This document shows, one piece after another, positions 1-9,085 of a DNA stretch of 64,000 bases. Within the stretch, counting starts at the first letter, position 1, and every line of letters starts with the position of its first letter. The position numbers and the translations under genes are program-made. This stretch comes from Dyadobacter sp. 3J3. Its GTDB lineage: Bacteria > Bacteroidota > Bacteroidia > Cytophagales > Spirosomataceae. The notes under the pieces are model-generated. The model saw nothing but the letters and a program-made list of their open reading frames with translations. It searched no databases and was not told where the DNA came from. The stretch lies in contig NZ_VTOL01000009.1 of NCBI RefSeq assembly GCF_009801115.1, positions 62,001 through 126,000 on the forward strand, in the 5' to 3' direction.

Positions 1-196
1 CAGGTTCAAGAGAAATATGAGGAATTCCTGGAATGAAACTAATGAGCAATCCAGCAATAACCAAGAAAATAGGATAAGAAATTTGCAGTTTTTCGCTCAG
101 CATTGTGAGCATGGAAACAACAAACAAAAGTGATATAACGATAAGTAAATTATCCTGGATGTTATCCTGAGCCATTAGCCAGATAGATGTTTTCAT
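1..196 (-). CDS. CPA1-type Na+/H+ antiporter, N-terminal fragment (cut by window edge)
   Basis: The reverse strand is open from an ATG at 194-196 to base 1 and encodes the first 65 residues of a membrane protein. After a short hydrophilic start there is a long hydrophobic segment, then the phrase LSEKLQISYPIFLVIAGL and a second hydrophobic stretch ending in FIPGIP. This pattern of a first helix, a KLxxPY/SYP-like turn and the second helix is typical of the amino end of CPA1 cation/proton antiporters (NhaP/NHE type), which exchange Na+ or K+ for H+ at the inner membrane. It is divergent from the oxidoreductase at 443, with 246 bp of AT-rich DNA between them. The catalytic Asp region lies outside the window, so the family call rests only on the N-terminus. 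Confidence 0.6.
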   Translation of the reverse strand, partial: MKTSIWLMAQDNIQDNLLIVISLLFVVSMLTMLSEKLQISYPIFLVIAGLLISFIPGIPHISLEP

Positions 197-442
197 TTTC
201 AAGGTTCAAATTCCACAAAGCCAAAGAAATGTATAATTTACGAAATTTAAATTATTTGGTCACCATTTTCTCCTATGCTAAATTTTGAATTTGGTGATTT
301 TACCGAACGATTTTTGAAGTTAATTGGCAAAAAACTAAGAGAATTATTTATCTTTAAACCTTTGCATAACATAGAAGGATGAGTTGTAAAACTCTTAGAA
401 TTTATGTAAATACAATTATTTAAAACCTAATCCCTTTTAAAC

Positions 443-1741
443 ATGAATGCTTCTCGTCGAGATGTCTTAAAAATGGCAGGTGTTGCCCTGGCTGGCAGTG
501 CATTACCCGCTATCACGATTCTTAATCCAAACAAGGTTTTTGCCGGAACTAATGCTGATACACTGAAAATCGGTTTGATTGGTTGCGGAGGACGCGGATC
601 CGGAGCTGCTAACCAAGCCTTGAAAGCTGACCCAAACGTTGTATTACATGCAATGGGTGACATTTTCCCGGATAAACTACAATCTTCACTTGAAAACCTA
701 ACGAAGGTCCACGGTTCAAAAGTTAAGGTTGATGACGGACATAAATTCGTTGGTTTTGATGCTTACAAAAAAGTATTGGAATCGGGGGTTGACGTTGTAC
801 TTCTTGCTACACCTCCACATTTCCGCCCGGAACATTTGACGGCGGCCATCAATGCAGGGAAACACGTTTTTTGTGAAAAACCGGTTGCGGTTGACGCGCC
901 TGGTGTGCGGAAGGTTTTGGATGCTGCTAAATTGGCAAAGCAAAAAAATATTTCTCTGATGTCAGGTTTTTGCTGGAGATACCATGAGCCAAAAAGAGCC
1001 AGTTTTGGAAGAATCCTTGATGGAGCTGTAGGTGATATTTCCGCGATTTATAATACGTATGATACAGGTACATTATGGTCATTCCCACGCGTACAGGGCT
1101 GGACAGATGCACAATATGTTTTGCGTAACTGGACTTACTACACGTGGCTGGCAGGAGATCATATTGTTGAACAGGCTGTTCATAGTATTGATATGATGTC
1201 ATGGGCCATGGGTGGTAAATTGCCAATTTCAGCAACCGGAACAGGTGGTCGCCAGGTTAGAACGGAGGAGCTTTTTGGCAATATTTTTGACCATTTCGCT
1301 GTAACATACGAATATGAAAACGGCGTAAAAGGCTTCCACCATTCAAGACAACAGGCAAACTGTGAAAACAGCTACCTTGTTGAAACGATTGGTACAAAAG
1401 GAAGAGCGATGGTAAACTGTGCCCGTAACGTTCACGAGATCTACGGCCAGAATCCATGGAAATATGAAGGAAAACAAAATGATATGTACCAGACTGAACA
1501 TGACGAATTGTTTGCCTCAATCCGTAAAGGTACTCCGTTAAACGACGGTGAATTTATGGCGCAGAGCACTCTTTTGGCGATCATGGGAAGAATGGCAGCT
1601 TATACAGGAAAAAGAGTAACCTGGGAGGAAGCAATGAATTCAACAGAAAAACTAGGACCTCAAAGTTCAGCTGATTTCAGTTTTGACATGAAGCCTCCGA
1701 TCGTTGAAGTTGCAAGACCTGGTATCACTGCTTTCTCTTAA
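443..1741 (+). CDS. Gfo/Idh/MocA family oxidoreductase with Tat signal
   Basis: The 432-aa product starts with a twin-arginine leader (SRRDVLKMAGVALAGSALPA), so it is probably exported folded with its NAD(P) cofactor. Mature residues about 38-160 form a Rossmann domain: IGLIGCGGRGSG is the dinucleotide loop, and CEKPVAVD (about 144-151) carries the family's EKP motif with the catalytic Lys. The rest is the C-terminal substrate domain. The family oxidises or reduces sugars and related polyols; the exact substrate cannot be read from sequence. It sits 7 bp before a Tat-exported TIM-barrel isomerase, so the two probably act on the same sugar derivative (for example 3-keto-glycosides, an inference from similar Bacteroidota pairs). 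Start chosen because the leader begins there. Confidence 0.88.
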   Translation: MNASRRDVLKMAGVALAGSALPAITILNPNKVFAGTNADTLKIGLIGCGGRGSGAANQALKADPNVVLHAMGDIFPDKLQSSLENLTKVHGSKVKVDDGHKFVGFDAYKKVLESGVDVVLLATPPHFRPEHLTAAINAGKHVFCEKPVAVDAPGVRKVLDAAKLAKQKNISLMSGFCWRYHEPKRASFGRILDGAVGDISAIYNTYDTGTLWSFPRVQGWTDAQYVLRNWTYYTWLAGDHIVEQAVHSIDMMSWAMGGKLPISATGTGGRQVRTEELFGNIFDHFAVTYEYENGVKGFHHSRQQANCENSYLVETIGTKGRAMVNCARNVHEIYGQNPWKYEGKQNDMYQTEHDELFASIRKGTPLNDGEFMAQSTLLAIMGRMAAYTGKRVTWEEAMNSTEKLGPQSSADFSFDMKPPIVEVARPGITAFS

Positions 1742-1748
1742 TATCGGC

Positions 1749-2687
1749 ATGGATAGAAGAGAATTTATCAAAAATACTGCTTTTGCAACGGGTGCTGTGA
1801 TAGGACTTGGTGCAATAACAGACGTCGTTGCATCTGCTTCCAATATTATTCTTCCAGGACAAATAAATTCTGCACCGCTACCCAAAGCCATGATCAAGAA
1901 AAGCTTGAAATGGGGTATGGTGAAGGAAGATTTGTCTGTAATGGATAAATTTAAAATGCTGAAAGACATTGGGTATGACGGCGTTGAGCTGGATTCTCCG
2001 AATGATCTGAACATGAAGGAAATTCTGGCTGCCAGAGATAAAACGGGCCTGGAACTTCCGGGGACTGTAAACTCGAAACACTGGAAATTACCTTTATCCG
2101 ATCCGGATCCGAAAAAACGTGCTGAATGTGTGAAATCCATTGAACAGGCTCTCTGGGATACTAAACAATATGGCGGGACTACGGTATTGGTTGTTCCCGG
2201 TGTTGTTAATGCGGAGGTTTCCTATTCTGAGGCTTATGAACGTTCACGTGCTGAGCTTACCAAACTGTTGCCAATTGCTGAAAAAACAGGGGTAAAAATT
2301 GCTCTGGAAAATGTTTGGAATCAGTTTTTGCTAAGCCCGATGGAAGCAGCAAAATATGTTGATGATTTCAAACATCCGATGATTGGCTGGTATTTTGATG
2401 TAGGAAATGTTCTGCGTTATAGCTGGCCGGTTTCCTGGATAGAAGCGTTGGATAAACGTATTTTAAAAATTGATTTAAAAGAATTCAGTTTTAAAAAGCA
2501 GAATGATCTGGGTCTCTGGAAAGGCTTTGATGTAGAATTCTTTGATGGAGACTGTAACTGGCCGGAAGTCAATAAGGCCTTGCAAAAAGTCGGATATTCT
2601 GGCTGGGCTTCTGCCGAAGTTAGCGGCGGTGATCGGAAAAGATTACAGACGATAAAGGATTTTATGGATAAGATTTTCGCGTCGTAA
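1749..2687 (+). CDS. Sugar phosphate isomerase/epimerase-like TIM-barrel protein with Tat signal
   Basis: I start the gene at the ATG at 1749 because it opens directly with a Tat leader (MDRREFIKNTAFATGA); the upstream in-frame extension lies inside the preceding gene. The 312-aa protein matches the xylose isomerase-like TIM-barrel family (AP_endonuc_2 fold): LKWGMVKEDLSVMDKF opens the barrel, GYDGVELDSP carries the first acidic strand, ALENVWNQFLLSP and WYFDVGNV carry likely metal-ligand Glu and Asp/His-position residues, and LKIDLKEFSF follows. The family isomerises or epimerises sugars using a divalent metal. It follows the oxidoreductase by 7 bp and is almost certainly co-transcribed and co-exported with it. 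Substrate unknown. Confidence 0.85.
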   Translation: MDRREFIKNTAFATGAVIGLGAITDVVASASNIILPGQINSAPLPKAMIKKSLKWGMVKEDLSVMDKFKMLKDIGYDGVELDSPNDLNMKEILAARDKTGLELPGTVNSKHWKLPLSDPDPKKRAECVKSIEQALWDTKQYGGTTVLVVPGVVNAEVSYSEAYERSRAELTKLLPIAEKTGVKIALENVWNQFLLSPMEAAKYVDDFKHPMIGWYFDVGNVLRYSWPVSWIEALDKRILKIDLKEFSFKKQNDLGLWKGFDVEFFDGDCNWPEVNKALQKVGYSGWASAEVSGGDRKRLQTIKDFMDKIFAS

Positions 2688-2719
2688 ACTATTCGGGGCA
2701 ATCATTCGGGACCTCGTTG

Positions 2720-2741
2720 GGGCAATCCCTTGTGGTTGCCC
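2720..2741. repeat. REP-like palindrome, copy 1 (also terminator for the upstream gene)
   Basis: An imperfect palindrome with GGGCAA and TTGCCC arms around a CCCTTGTGG core, followed on the + strand by CTTTTTCTT. It could act as a Rho-independent terminator for the oxidoreductase/isomerase pair. A near-identical copy in reverse orientation lies at 2821-2842. Confidence 0.7.
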
Positions 2742-2820
2742 TTTTTCTTATCCGGGAAATCTTTATTATCCGAATATTCCCTAAATCGGGTTTTCCTGGG
2801 GATGTTTTTTCGATAACTCC

Positions 2821-2842
2821 GGGCGACCACAAGGGATCGCCC
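2821..2842. repeat. REP-like palindrome, copy 2 (inverted relative to copy 1)
   Basis: Reverse-complement copy of the 22-bp element at 2720-2741, with GGGCGA and TCGCCC arms around the same core. It directly abuts the stop codon (2843-2845) of the reverse-strand lipoprotein gene. The two copies bracket about 80 bp of non-coding DNA between convergent genes, like a paired REP/BIME or short MITE-type element. Confidence 0.7.
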
Positions 2843-3289
2843 CTACCTCATGCTGTAACTTTTGGTTTGGCGGATTTTTAATTCGTCTCCAATTATTTCT
2901 ACGCGTTTAACTTCTTTGAAAACATTTTCTTTGTCCATAAAACCTATAACACAAGTTAATGGCTCTTTGCCTTTTTGAACTTCCACTTTCGGCTGGATTC
3001 CTAAGTTTGGAACAACCAGATCATCTTCCGCTTCCAGCTCCTTATATTTTACTTTGATCTTGTATTTAAATGTTTGTTCGGTTTCAAATAGGCTTACAGC
3101 AAATTTCCAATCGTTAAGTCCATCTTTATCTTTCACAGGTTCACTGTAACTTGACACGGCTTCCGGTTTTACTACTTTTCTGACATCGGAAATTTCGGCA
3201 TTTGAATCTCCTCCACTTTCACCGGATCCATTCTTTTTATTACAAGCTAATAAGGCAATCAGGGCAAATGCGTAACAATACTTTTTCAT
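2843..3289 (-). CDS. Hypothetical lipoprotein
   Basis: The 148-aa product has a short lipoprotein signal ending in ALIALLACNKKNG, with Cys16 as the predicted lipidated residue. A Gly/Ser/Asp-rich linker (NGSGESGGDSNAE) follows, then about 100 residues of predicted beta-rich sequence with many charged residues. No catalytic motif is visible and I do not recognise a family. The gene is monocistronic and convergent with the isomerase gene. The 106-bp region upstream to the desaturase stop shows no clear promoter. Likely an envelope-anchored protein of unknown role; whether it is inner- or outer-leaflet cannot be told. Confidence 0.75.
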   Translation of the reverse strand: MKKYCYAFALIALLACNKKNGSGESGGDSNAEISDVRKVVKPEAVSSYSEPVKDKDGLNDWKFAVSLFETEQTFKYKIKVKYKELEAEDDLVVPNLGIQPKVEVQKGKEPLTCVIGFMDKENVFKEVKRVEIIGDELKIRQTKSYSMR

Positions 3290-3394
3290 AGACTATTAAA
3301 TGAAGGATAATGTTTGGAAAAATGGAAGATAGGAAATCGACCTTTAAAAATGCCGGTTCTCTTGTGAATATTTCATTAATATTCCAACTTTGAA

Positions 3395-4405
3395 TTATTT
3401 CAAAACCAATTCTGCTTCCCTGGGATGTTGCTGCTGATATTCTTTTTTAACGATGTCAGCCGTTTTATGATCGCCGGTATGATTCCAGCCAGGAGGCATA
3501 AAAATGTACAAAAATTTGTTTTTTAATCCCGGAGCATGATAAACATCTTTTACCAGCACAACGATTTCTCCAAAATAAGCATCCAGAAAATCACCTGACT
3601 TCATGGGACGGGAGATCCCATATTCAATATCCAGATCTCTTTTTTCATCCTGTAACGTACCAAATGCCCTATCCCAGATATTCAACAAATTACAAAAGTT
3701 GGTATCCATATATAAGGGATTCTTTGCATGGTGTACACGGTGATGTGATGGTGTCAATATGATTTTATTTAAAAAACCCAGACGGCCATCTCTCAGAATA
3801 TTTTCGCCGACATGAATAAATGATCCCCAGGTGCCATCGATGAACATGATCAGGAAAAGTAACGGCGGATTTACACCTAGTAAAATACAAATTGTCGTCC
3901 TGATAATATCGGCATAAGGCGCTTCCAGAAAGAAATGAGCATAAGTCACAGACATATTCATGTATTCCGGAGCATGATGTGTAGAATGAAGGCACCAGAA
4001 AATTCTTACTTTATGACCCAGGTAATGATAAACAAAATGAGCCAGCTCCCAAACAATATAACCATAAATAAACCAGTACCAGGTAAGTTCTGATTTAAAA
4101 ATAGCATAAGGCTCAAAGAAACCGATGCAAAATGCCACCATAGCAATGGAAATAAACCGCGAGACAAAACGGTTCAGGACATAGGTAAAAAATGATATTT
4201 TGTATTGTGAAAATGTATATTTTCTATAAAACAGACTTCGGATTATTTCAATGACAAGTAGAACCGGAACAAAAGGACCCAACGCCGATTGAATTCCTTT
4301 CTGGGTAAGTAAGACTTCGTAATCTCCGGAATTTATAATTTCAAATAACTTGTGATAATTGAAGAAACCGGTAAACTCCTTATAAATCGTTTCCAGAAAT
4401 TCCAT
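3395..4405 (-). CDS. Sterol desaturase / fatty acid hydroxylase family membrane protein
   Basis: The 336-aa protein is polytopic and carries the three-part histidine signature of the fatty acid hydroxylase superfamily: HFVYHYLGHK (HX3HX3H, about 122-131), HSTHHAPEYMN (HX2HH, about 140) and HHRVHHAKN (about 222). These His residues ligate a di-iron centre that uses O2 to hydroxylate or desaturate a lipid. In Bacteroidota such proteins act on membrane lipids or carotenoids; the substrate cannot be deduced here. It is a single gene facing away from the nucleoside-gate transporter at 4584, with a shared 178-bp AT-rich intergenic region. Length fits the family. Confidence 0.88.
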   Translation of the reverse strand: MEFLETIYKEFTGFFNYHKLFEIINSGDYEVLLTQKGIQSALGPFVPVLLVIEIIRSLFYRKYTFSQYKISFFTYVLNRFVSRFISIAMVAFCIGFFEPYAIFKSELTWYWFIYGYIVWELAHFVYHYLGHKVRIFWCLHSTHHAPEYMNMSVTYAHFFLEAPYADIIRTTICILLGVNPPLLFLIMFIDGTWGSFIHVGENILRDGRLGFLNKIILTPSHHRVHHAKNPLYMDTNFCNLLNIWDRAFGTLQDEKRDLDIEYGISRPMKSGDFLDAYFGEIVVLVKDVYHAPGLKNKFLYIFMPPGWNHTGDHKTADIVKKEYQQQHPREAELVLK

Positions 4406-4583
4406 CGTATCAAGGTTTAGTAATGATTAATTAATTAAATAATAAAGAATCGATGATCTTTGATTTACCCTTTTATCAATTAGGATCAATAATAACAATC
4501 TCATTAATTTGCATTATTTTAGACCCTGATTAAATTTCCAGGTACCGTACCACAATCCTTTCGACTAACTTCCACTCCAACGC

Positions 4584-5819
4584 ATGGCCCTTAATTATAT
4601 CTTCATTGCTTTTTTTACAATAGCTTTTGTCGTTGCGTTTGCCAAATTTCTTTTTTTTGGTGACGTAGAAACTTTAAAGCTTGTAGTCGAAGGTATTCTA
4701 AGTTCATCAAAAGTTGCTGTGATGGATATTGCCTTGCCATTGGCCGGCGTCATGACATTCTTTCTGGGAATTTTAAATGTAGGTGAAAAAGCAGGAGCAA
4801 TTAATATTCTGGCCAGAATAATCGGTCCGTTTTTTAGCAAATTATTTCCTGAAATCCCTAAAAATCACCCGGCAAACGGGCAGATGATTATGAATTTCGG
4901 AGCCAATATGTTGGGTTTGGATAATGCCGCAACACCTTTTGGTTTGAAAGCAATGCAGAGTCTTCAGGATTTAAATCCAAGTAAGGATACCGCATCCAAT
5001 GCGCAGATCATGTTTTTGGTATTACATACCTCCGGTCTTCAGATTATCCCGCTAAGTATTATTGCCCAACGCGCCATTTTGGGAGCCTCTGACCCATCTG
5101 ATGTTTTTATTCCTTGCGTCATCGGCACTTATATCACAACAGTAATTGCTTTGATCATTACGGCGGCCTGGCAAAAAATCAATCTTTTTAACCGGACAGT
5201 TGTATTGGGCCTTGGGGGTGTTACAGCGGTTCTGGCATTATTACTTTGGTATTTATCAGGTTTACCAAAAGAGCAGATCGAAACAATTTCAGTCGTTTTT
5301 GGAAATTCAGTACTCCTTTTACTTATTACTTCTTTTCTTCTTGGAGCACTATATAAAAAGGTAAATGTCTTTGAAGTATTCATTGACGGAGCCAAATTGG
5401 GCTTTGAAACCTCCGTCAAAATAATGCCTTATCTCGTAGGAATGCTGGTTGCCATCAGCGCCTTTCGTACCTGTGGAGCAATGGATTATTTGATAAACGG
5501 ACTTCGGTATATAGTTATCAGTTCCGGGATCAACAGTGATTTTACCGATGCCCTCCCGGTTGCGCTTATGAAGCCTTTAAGCGGCAGCGGAGCACGTGCT
5601 TTGATGATTGAAGGTATGACAAAATTTGGCCCGGATTCGTTTGTTGGACGCCTTGGTTGCATTTTTCAGGGATCAGCAGATACAACACTTTATATAGTAG
5701 CACTTTACTTCGGATCCGTCGGGATTAAAAATTCCCGTTACGCTATTGTAGTAGGCCTCATTGCCGATTTAATCGGTGTGATCGCTGGCATTTGGCTTGG
5801 ATATTTATTCTTCCATTAA
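4584..5819 (+). CDS. Nucleoside-recognition (Gate) domain protein, SpmA-SpmB-like fusion
   Basis: The 411-aa protein has about ten hydrophobic segments in two related halves, each with the Gate/nucleoside-recognition pattern. The first half contains the SpmA-like stretch NFGANMLGLDNAATPFGLKAM with QIMFLVLHTSGLQIIP (about 105-155). The second contains the SpmB-like region MPYLVGMLVAISAFR with a late KPLSGSGARALM and QGSADTTLYIVALYFG (about 280-375). In Bacillus SpmA and SpmB are separate spore maturation proteins; the fused form is common in non-sporulating Bacteroidota, where the role is unknown, probably small-molecule transport. It has its own terminator hairpin at 5857-5889. Confidence 0.82.
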   Translation: MALNYIFIAFFTIAFVVAFAKFLFFGDVETLKLVVEGILSSSKVAVMDIALPLAGVMTFFLGILNVGEKAGAINILARIIGPFFSKLFPEIPKNHPANGQMIMNFGANMLGLDNAATPFGLKAMQSLQDLNPSKDTASNAQIMFLVLHTSGLQIIPLSIIAQRAILGASDPSDVFIPCVIGTYITTVIALIITAAWQKINLFNRTVVLGLGGVTAVLALLLWYLSGLPKEQIETISVVFGNSVLLLLITSFLLGALYKKVNVFEVFIDGAKLGFETSVKIMPYLVGMLVAISAFRTCGAMDYLINGLRYIVISSGINSDFTDALPVALMKPLSGSGARALMIEGMTKFGPDSFVGRLGCIFQGSADTTLYIVALYFGSVGIKNSRYAIVVGLIADLIGVIAGIWLGYLFFH

Positions 5820-5856
5820 TTTTATTTATAGTAAAATACCCATTTACCTACTTATG

Positions 5857-5889
5857 CAACCGTCCGTACTAAATGGATGGTTGTTTTTT
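5857..5889 (+). terminator. Rho-independent terminator after the SpmAB-like gene
   Basis: Nine-base stem CAACCGTCC / GGATGGTTG (one G-T wobble) with a 9-nt loop, followed immediately by TTTTTT. Confidence 0.8.
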
Positions 5890-5930
5890 GTAGCATCATG
5901 TAATATTGAATATCTAACACAGAATAACAT

Positions 5931-7427
5931 ATGATGAATTCGTTACCAAAATCTGCATTCCTAGCCTTCATGCTTTGTGGACTTGTCCTGTTTCAGTCAG
6001 CGTACGGACAAACGAATGTTCCAAAAAAAGCAGATAATACGTATTCTCTGGAAGATTGTATCCGCATTGCTTTGGAAACAAATCCACAGGTTAAACAATC
6101 TGAAATTCAGGTGCAGCGGGATAATAACATCCATGACCAATCCCGCTGGCAGCGTTGGCCGAGTTTAAGTTTTAATGCGGCGCAAGGGTTCAATTCCGGT
6201 CGTAACATTGATCCGTTTACCAACCAGTTTGTTCAGCAAAACATTAGCCAGAACCAGTTTCAACTTGGTTCAAGTGTTATTTTGTTCAGCGGATTTCAAT
6301 TAAAAAATACCATAAAACGTAATGAGATCAATGTTATGGCAAGCCAGAAAGATCTTGACGCCGCCAGAAATGATATAATGCTGAATGTTGCTCTTTCCTA
6401 TTTGCAGGTGATCAGCAACGAAGAATTAATAGGTGTAGCGCAACGCCAGGTTGATGCTTCCAATTTGCAGGTTGGCCGCACAGCGAAACTTGTGGAAGCA
6501 GGAACCCTTGCAGAAAGTAATCTTTTTGATTTAAAAGCCCAGCTTGCAAACGACGAATTAACGCTTGTTAATGCGCAAAACAATCTGGAAACGGCAAAGC
6601 TTAGTTTAAAACAATTAATGAACATGCCGGGAAGCGATGAAATTAATCTGATCAAAATTCCGGTTGCAGATCCTAATCTTAGGACTTATGATGCTACGAT
6701 TCAGCAGATTTACGAAAGCGCGATGAATAATCTCCCTCAAATGAAGGCTGCGGAATTGCGAACAGAAGCTGCCAAGAAAAATATTGAAATTATCCGCGGT
6801 GCTGCGATGCCAGTACTATCTTTGAACGGCGGTATCAATACGACATTTTCAAGTGTTGCACCAAAAGAAAGATTTATTTCGGATGGCTCTCCGGGCCGAA
6901 CACAGGTAGTAACTTCTTCAACCGATTATATTATTGTTAATGATCAGCAATTGCCCATTGTACAGACAGTTTCAACCCCGGGAGGATCATTAAAACATTT
7001 TGGTTATCTGGATCAGCTTAATTTCAACAGAAACTCTTCTGTTAATATCAGTTTAAGAATTCCGATTTTTACCAATTTCCAGGTTAGGTACAATTTGGCC
7101 AATGCTAAACTTCAACAGCGCACAACCGAATTCCAGGCTCAGCAAGTGCAGCTTACTATTCGTAAAAATGTAGAACAAGCATACATTGATATGAATAATG
7201 CTGCTAAACGGTATTCTGCAACGGCTAATCAGGTTAGAGCTTTGGCCGAAGCTTTCCGGATTTCTCAGGTTCGTTTTGATGTGGGAGCTATCAATTCCGT
7301 TGAATACAATATTGCAAAAGCCAATCTGGACCGCGCGAATGGTAATCTTATTCAAACAAAGTATGATTATGTATTCCGCACCAAAATACTTGATTTTTAT
7401 ATGAACAGACCTTTGTCTGATTTTTAA
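5931..7427 (+). CDS. TolC family outer-membrane efflux protein
   Basis: The 498-aa product has a signal peptide ending near FQSAYGQ (about residue 27) and two homologous outer membrane efflux protein repeats, each rich in long amphipathic helices. Recognisable landmarks are YSLEDCIRIALETNPQVKQSE at the first helix, GTLAESNLFDLKAQLANDE, and in the second repeat VGAINSVEYNIAKANLDRANGNLIQTKYDY near the C-terminus. It would form the trimeric outer-membrane channel of a tripartite exporter. The membrane-fusion gene at 7527 follows after about 100 bp and is its natural partner; no ABC or RND pump gene is present in the window. Confidence 0.92.
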   Translation: MMNSLPKSAFLAFMLCGLVLFQSAYGQTNVPKKADNTYSLEDCIRIALETNPQVKQSEIQVQRDNNIHDQSRWQRWPSLSFNAAQGFNSGRNIDPFTNQFVQQNISQNQFQLGSSVILFSGFQLKNTIKRNEINVMASQKDLDAARNDIMLNVALSYLQVISNEELIGVAQRQVDASNLQVGRTAKLVEAGTLAESNLFDLKAQLANDELTLVNAQNNLETAKLSLKQLMNMPGSDEINLIKIPVADPNLRTYDATIQQIYESAMNNLPQMKAAELRTEAAKKNIEIIRGAAMPVLSLNGGINTTFSSVAPKERFISDGSPGRTQVVTSSTDYIIVNDQQLPIVQTVSTPGGSLKHFGYLDQLNFNRNSSVNISLRIPIFTNFQVRYNLANAKLQQRTTEFQAQQVQLTIRKNVEQAYIDMNNAAKRYSATANQVRALAEAFRISQVRFDVGAINSVEYNIAKANLDRANGNLIQTKYDYVFRTKILDFYMNRPLSDF

Positions 7428-7526
7428 TAAAAATTGAAATACGTCTTTTCAAAAGATAAAATCATTAATCATAGCAGGATTTCTGCTGGCCTGAAAAATA
7501 AATAACCGTAAACCAAAAAACGAATT

Positions 7527-8933
7527 ATGGCGCGTAAATCTTCAAAACGAATATGGTGGATTGTAGGAGGTATTGTTGTACTTCTTGTCGCCGGATTATT
7601 CGGGGCAAAACAGGCCGGATATATCGGACAACCGAAACCCACCGAGGTAGAATTCACAAAGGTGAAACGCGCAGATATTATTGAGCGTGTGAGTGCTTCC
7701 GGAAAAGTCCAGCCCGAAGTAGAAGTGAAATTAAGTCCGGATGTATCCGGTGAAATCACAAATCTCTATGTCGCAGAAGGCGATTCTGTTGTCAAAGGCC
7801 AGTTGCTTTTAAAGATTCGTCCGGATAATTACGAGTCACTAATGGCCCGTGCACAGGCTGCAGTCAATTCCAGCAAAGCAAATCACGAACAGACCAAGGC
7901 ATTGGTTTTACAGGCCGAAGCTAAATTATCCCAATCAAAAACGATTTATGACCGGAATAAAAAATTATACAACGATAAGGTAATTTCTGCATCAGACTTT
8001 GAACAGTTCAGTTCAAATTACGATATAGCAAAACAGGATCTTGAATCTTCAAAAGCGAATGTTTCCGCAGCTCTTTTTAATATTAAAAGTGCAGAGGCCA
8101 GTCTTCGTGATGCCGCTGAAAACTTACGCAAAACAACCATTTTCGCTCCTGTTAGTGGAATTATTTCCTTGCTCAATGTCGAAGTTGGAGAACGTGTGGT
8201 TGGAACTTCACAAATGGCAGGAACTGAAATGATGCGGATTGCCAATCTGAGCAATATGGAAGTGCGTGTTAATGTTAACGAAAATGATATCGTCCGTGTT
8301 ACTTTGGGCGATACTGCCGAAATTGATGTTGACGCCTACAGTGCATCAGGCCGTAAATTTAAAGGTATTGTAAAAGAAATTGCCAATACTGCCGCTGGCC
8401 TTGCTTCCTCGACTTCAACATCAGCTGCCAGCACTTCCACAGATGCAGTAACTGAATTTGAAGTAAAAGTTAAAATCCTGAATACCTCATTCAGCGACCT
8501 TATGGCTACACGAAGCAAAAGATCTTATCCGTTTAAACCAGGCATGACCGCGTCTGTTGAAATTATCACAAATAGAAAAGATAAAGTAATCTCCGTTCCG
8601 ATTGCGTCCGTGACAACAAGAAATAATGCCCCGGCAGTGGATGATAAAGATAAAAAGCCGGAAGAAGCAGAACCTGAAAAACTAAAAGGACAAAAAGAAG
8701 AAGCAATCAAAGAAGTTATATTTGTTGCTGTAAATGGAAAAGCTGAGATGCGTGAGGTAAAAACCGGAATCAGCGATTTTGAAAATATCGAGATTTTATC
8801 GGGATTAAAAGAAGGAGATGAAATTATATCCGGACCTTATATTGTTGTGTCCAAAACACTAAAAACAGGAGACATTGTCGAGAAAAAGAAAGAAGAAGTG
8901 AAAAAAGATGACAAAAAATCAAATGAAAACTAG
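7527..8933 (+). CDS. MacA/HlyD-like periplasmic adaptor subunit of an efflux system
   Basis: The 468-aa protein has one N-terminal membrane anchor (IWWIVGGIVVLLVAGLFGA). A biotinyl-lipoyl-like half-motif (VKLSPDVSGEITNLYVAEGDSVVKGQLLLKI, from about 70) precedes a long alpha-helical hairpin with heptads (about 105-205). The second half-motif (TTIFAPVSGIISLLNVEVGERV) and beta-barrel domains follow. The carboxy end holds a highly charged KKKEEVKKDDKK tail and a lysine/glutamate-rich insert (about 372-394) between barrel and membrane-proximal domain. It bridges an inner-membrane pump and the TolC-like channel encoded just upstream. Hairpin length suggests the MacA/HlyD type. A terminator follows at 8986. 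Confidence 0.9.
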   Translation: MARKSSKRIWWIVGGIVVLLVAGLFGAKQAGYIGQPKPTEVEFTKVKRADIIERVSASGKVQPEVEVKLSPDVSGEITNLYVAEGDSVVKGQLLLKIRPDNYESLMARAQAAVNSSKANHEQTKALVLQAEAKLSQSKTIYDRNKKLYNDKVISASDFEQFSSNYDIAKQDLESSKANVSAALFNIKSAEASLRDAAENLRKTTIFAPVSGIISLLNVEVGERVVGTSQMAGTEMMRIANLSNMEVRVNVNENDIVRVTLGDTAEIDVDAYSASGRKFKGIVKEIANTAAGLASSTSTSAASTSTDAVTEFEVKVKILNTSFSDLMATRSKRSYPFKPGMTASVEIITNRKDKVISVPIASVTTRNNAPAVDDKDKKPEEAEPEKLKGQKEEAIKEVIFVAVNGKAEMREVKTGISDFENIEILSGLKEGDEIISGPYIVVSKTLKTGDIVEKKKEEVKKDDKKSNEN

Positions 8934-8985
8934 AACGTGTGCGTTACAAATATGTAATAAGTTCGATTTAGTTTAGGTTAAAAAG

Positions 8986-9018
8986 AAATCCTTGCGGCTT
9001 TGCTGCAAGGATTTTTTA
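8986..9018. terminator. Bidirectional terminator between adaptor gene and DUF456 gene
   Basis: Stem of AAATCCTTGC and GCAAGGATTT arms with a short GC-containing top, followed by TTTTTT on the + strand and by a T-rich stretch on the - strand. It separates two convergent genes. Confidence 0.8.
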
Positions 9019-9085
9019 TTTAATTCGTGATTTCAATCTTCAAGGGTTTTTCAGCCGAGAGATCGAAGTCTGTCAAATTATTCCG

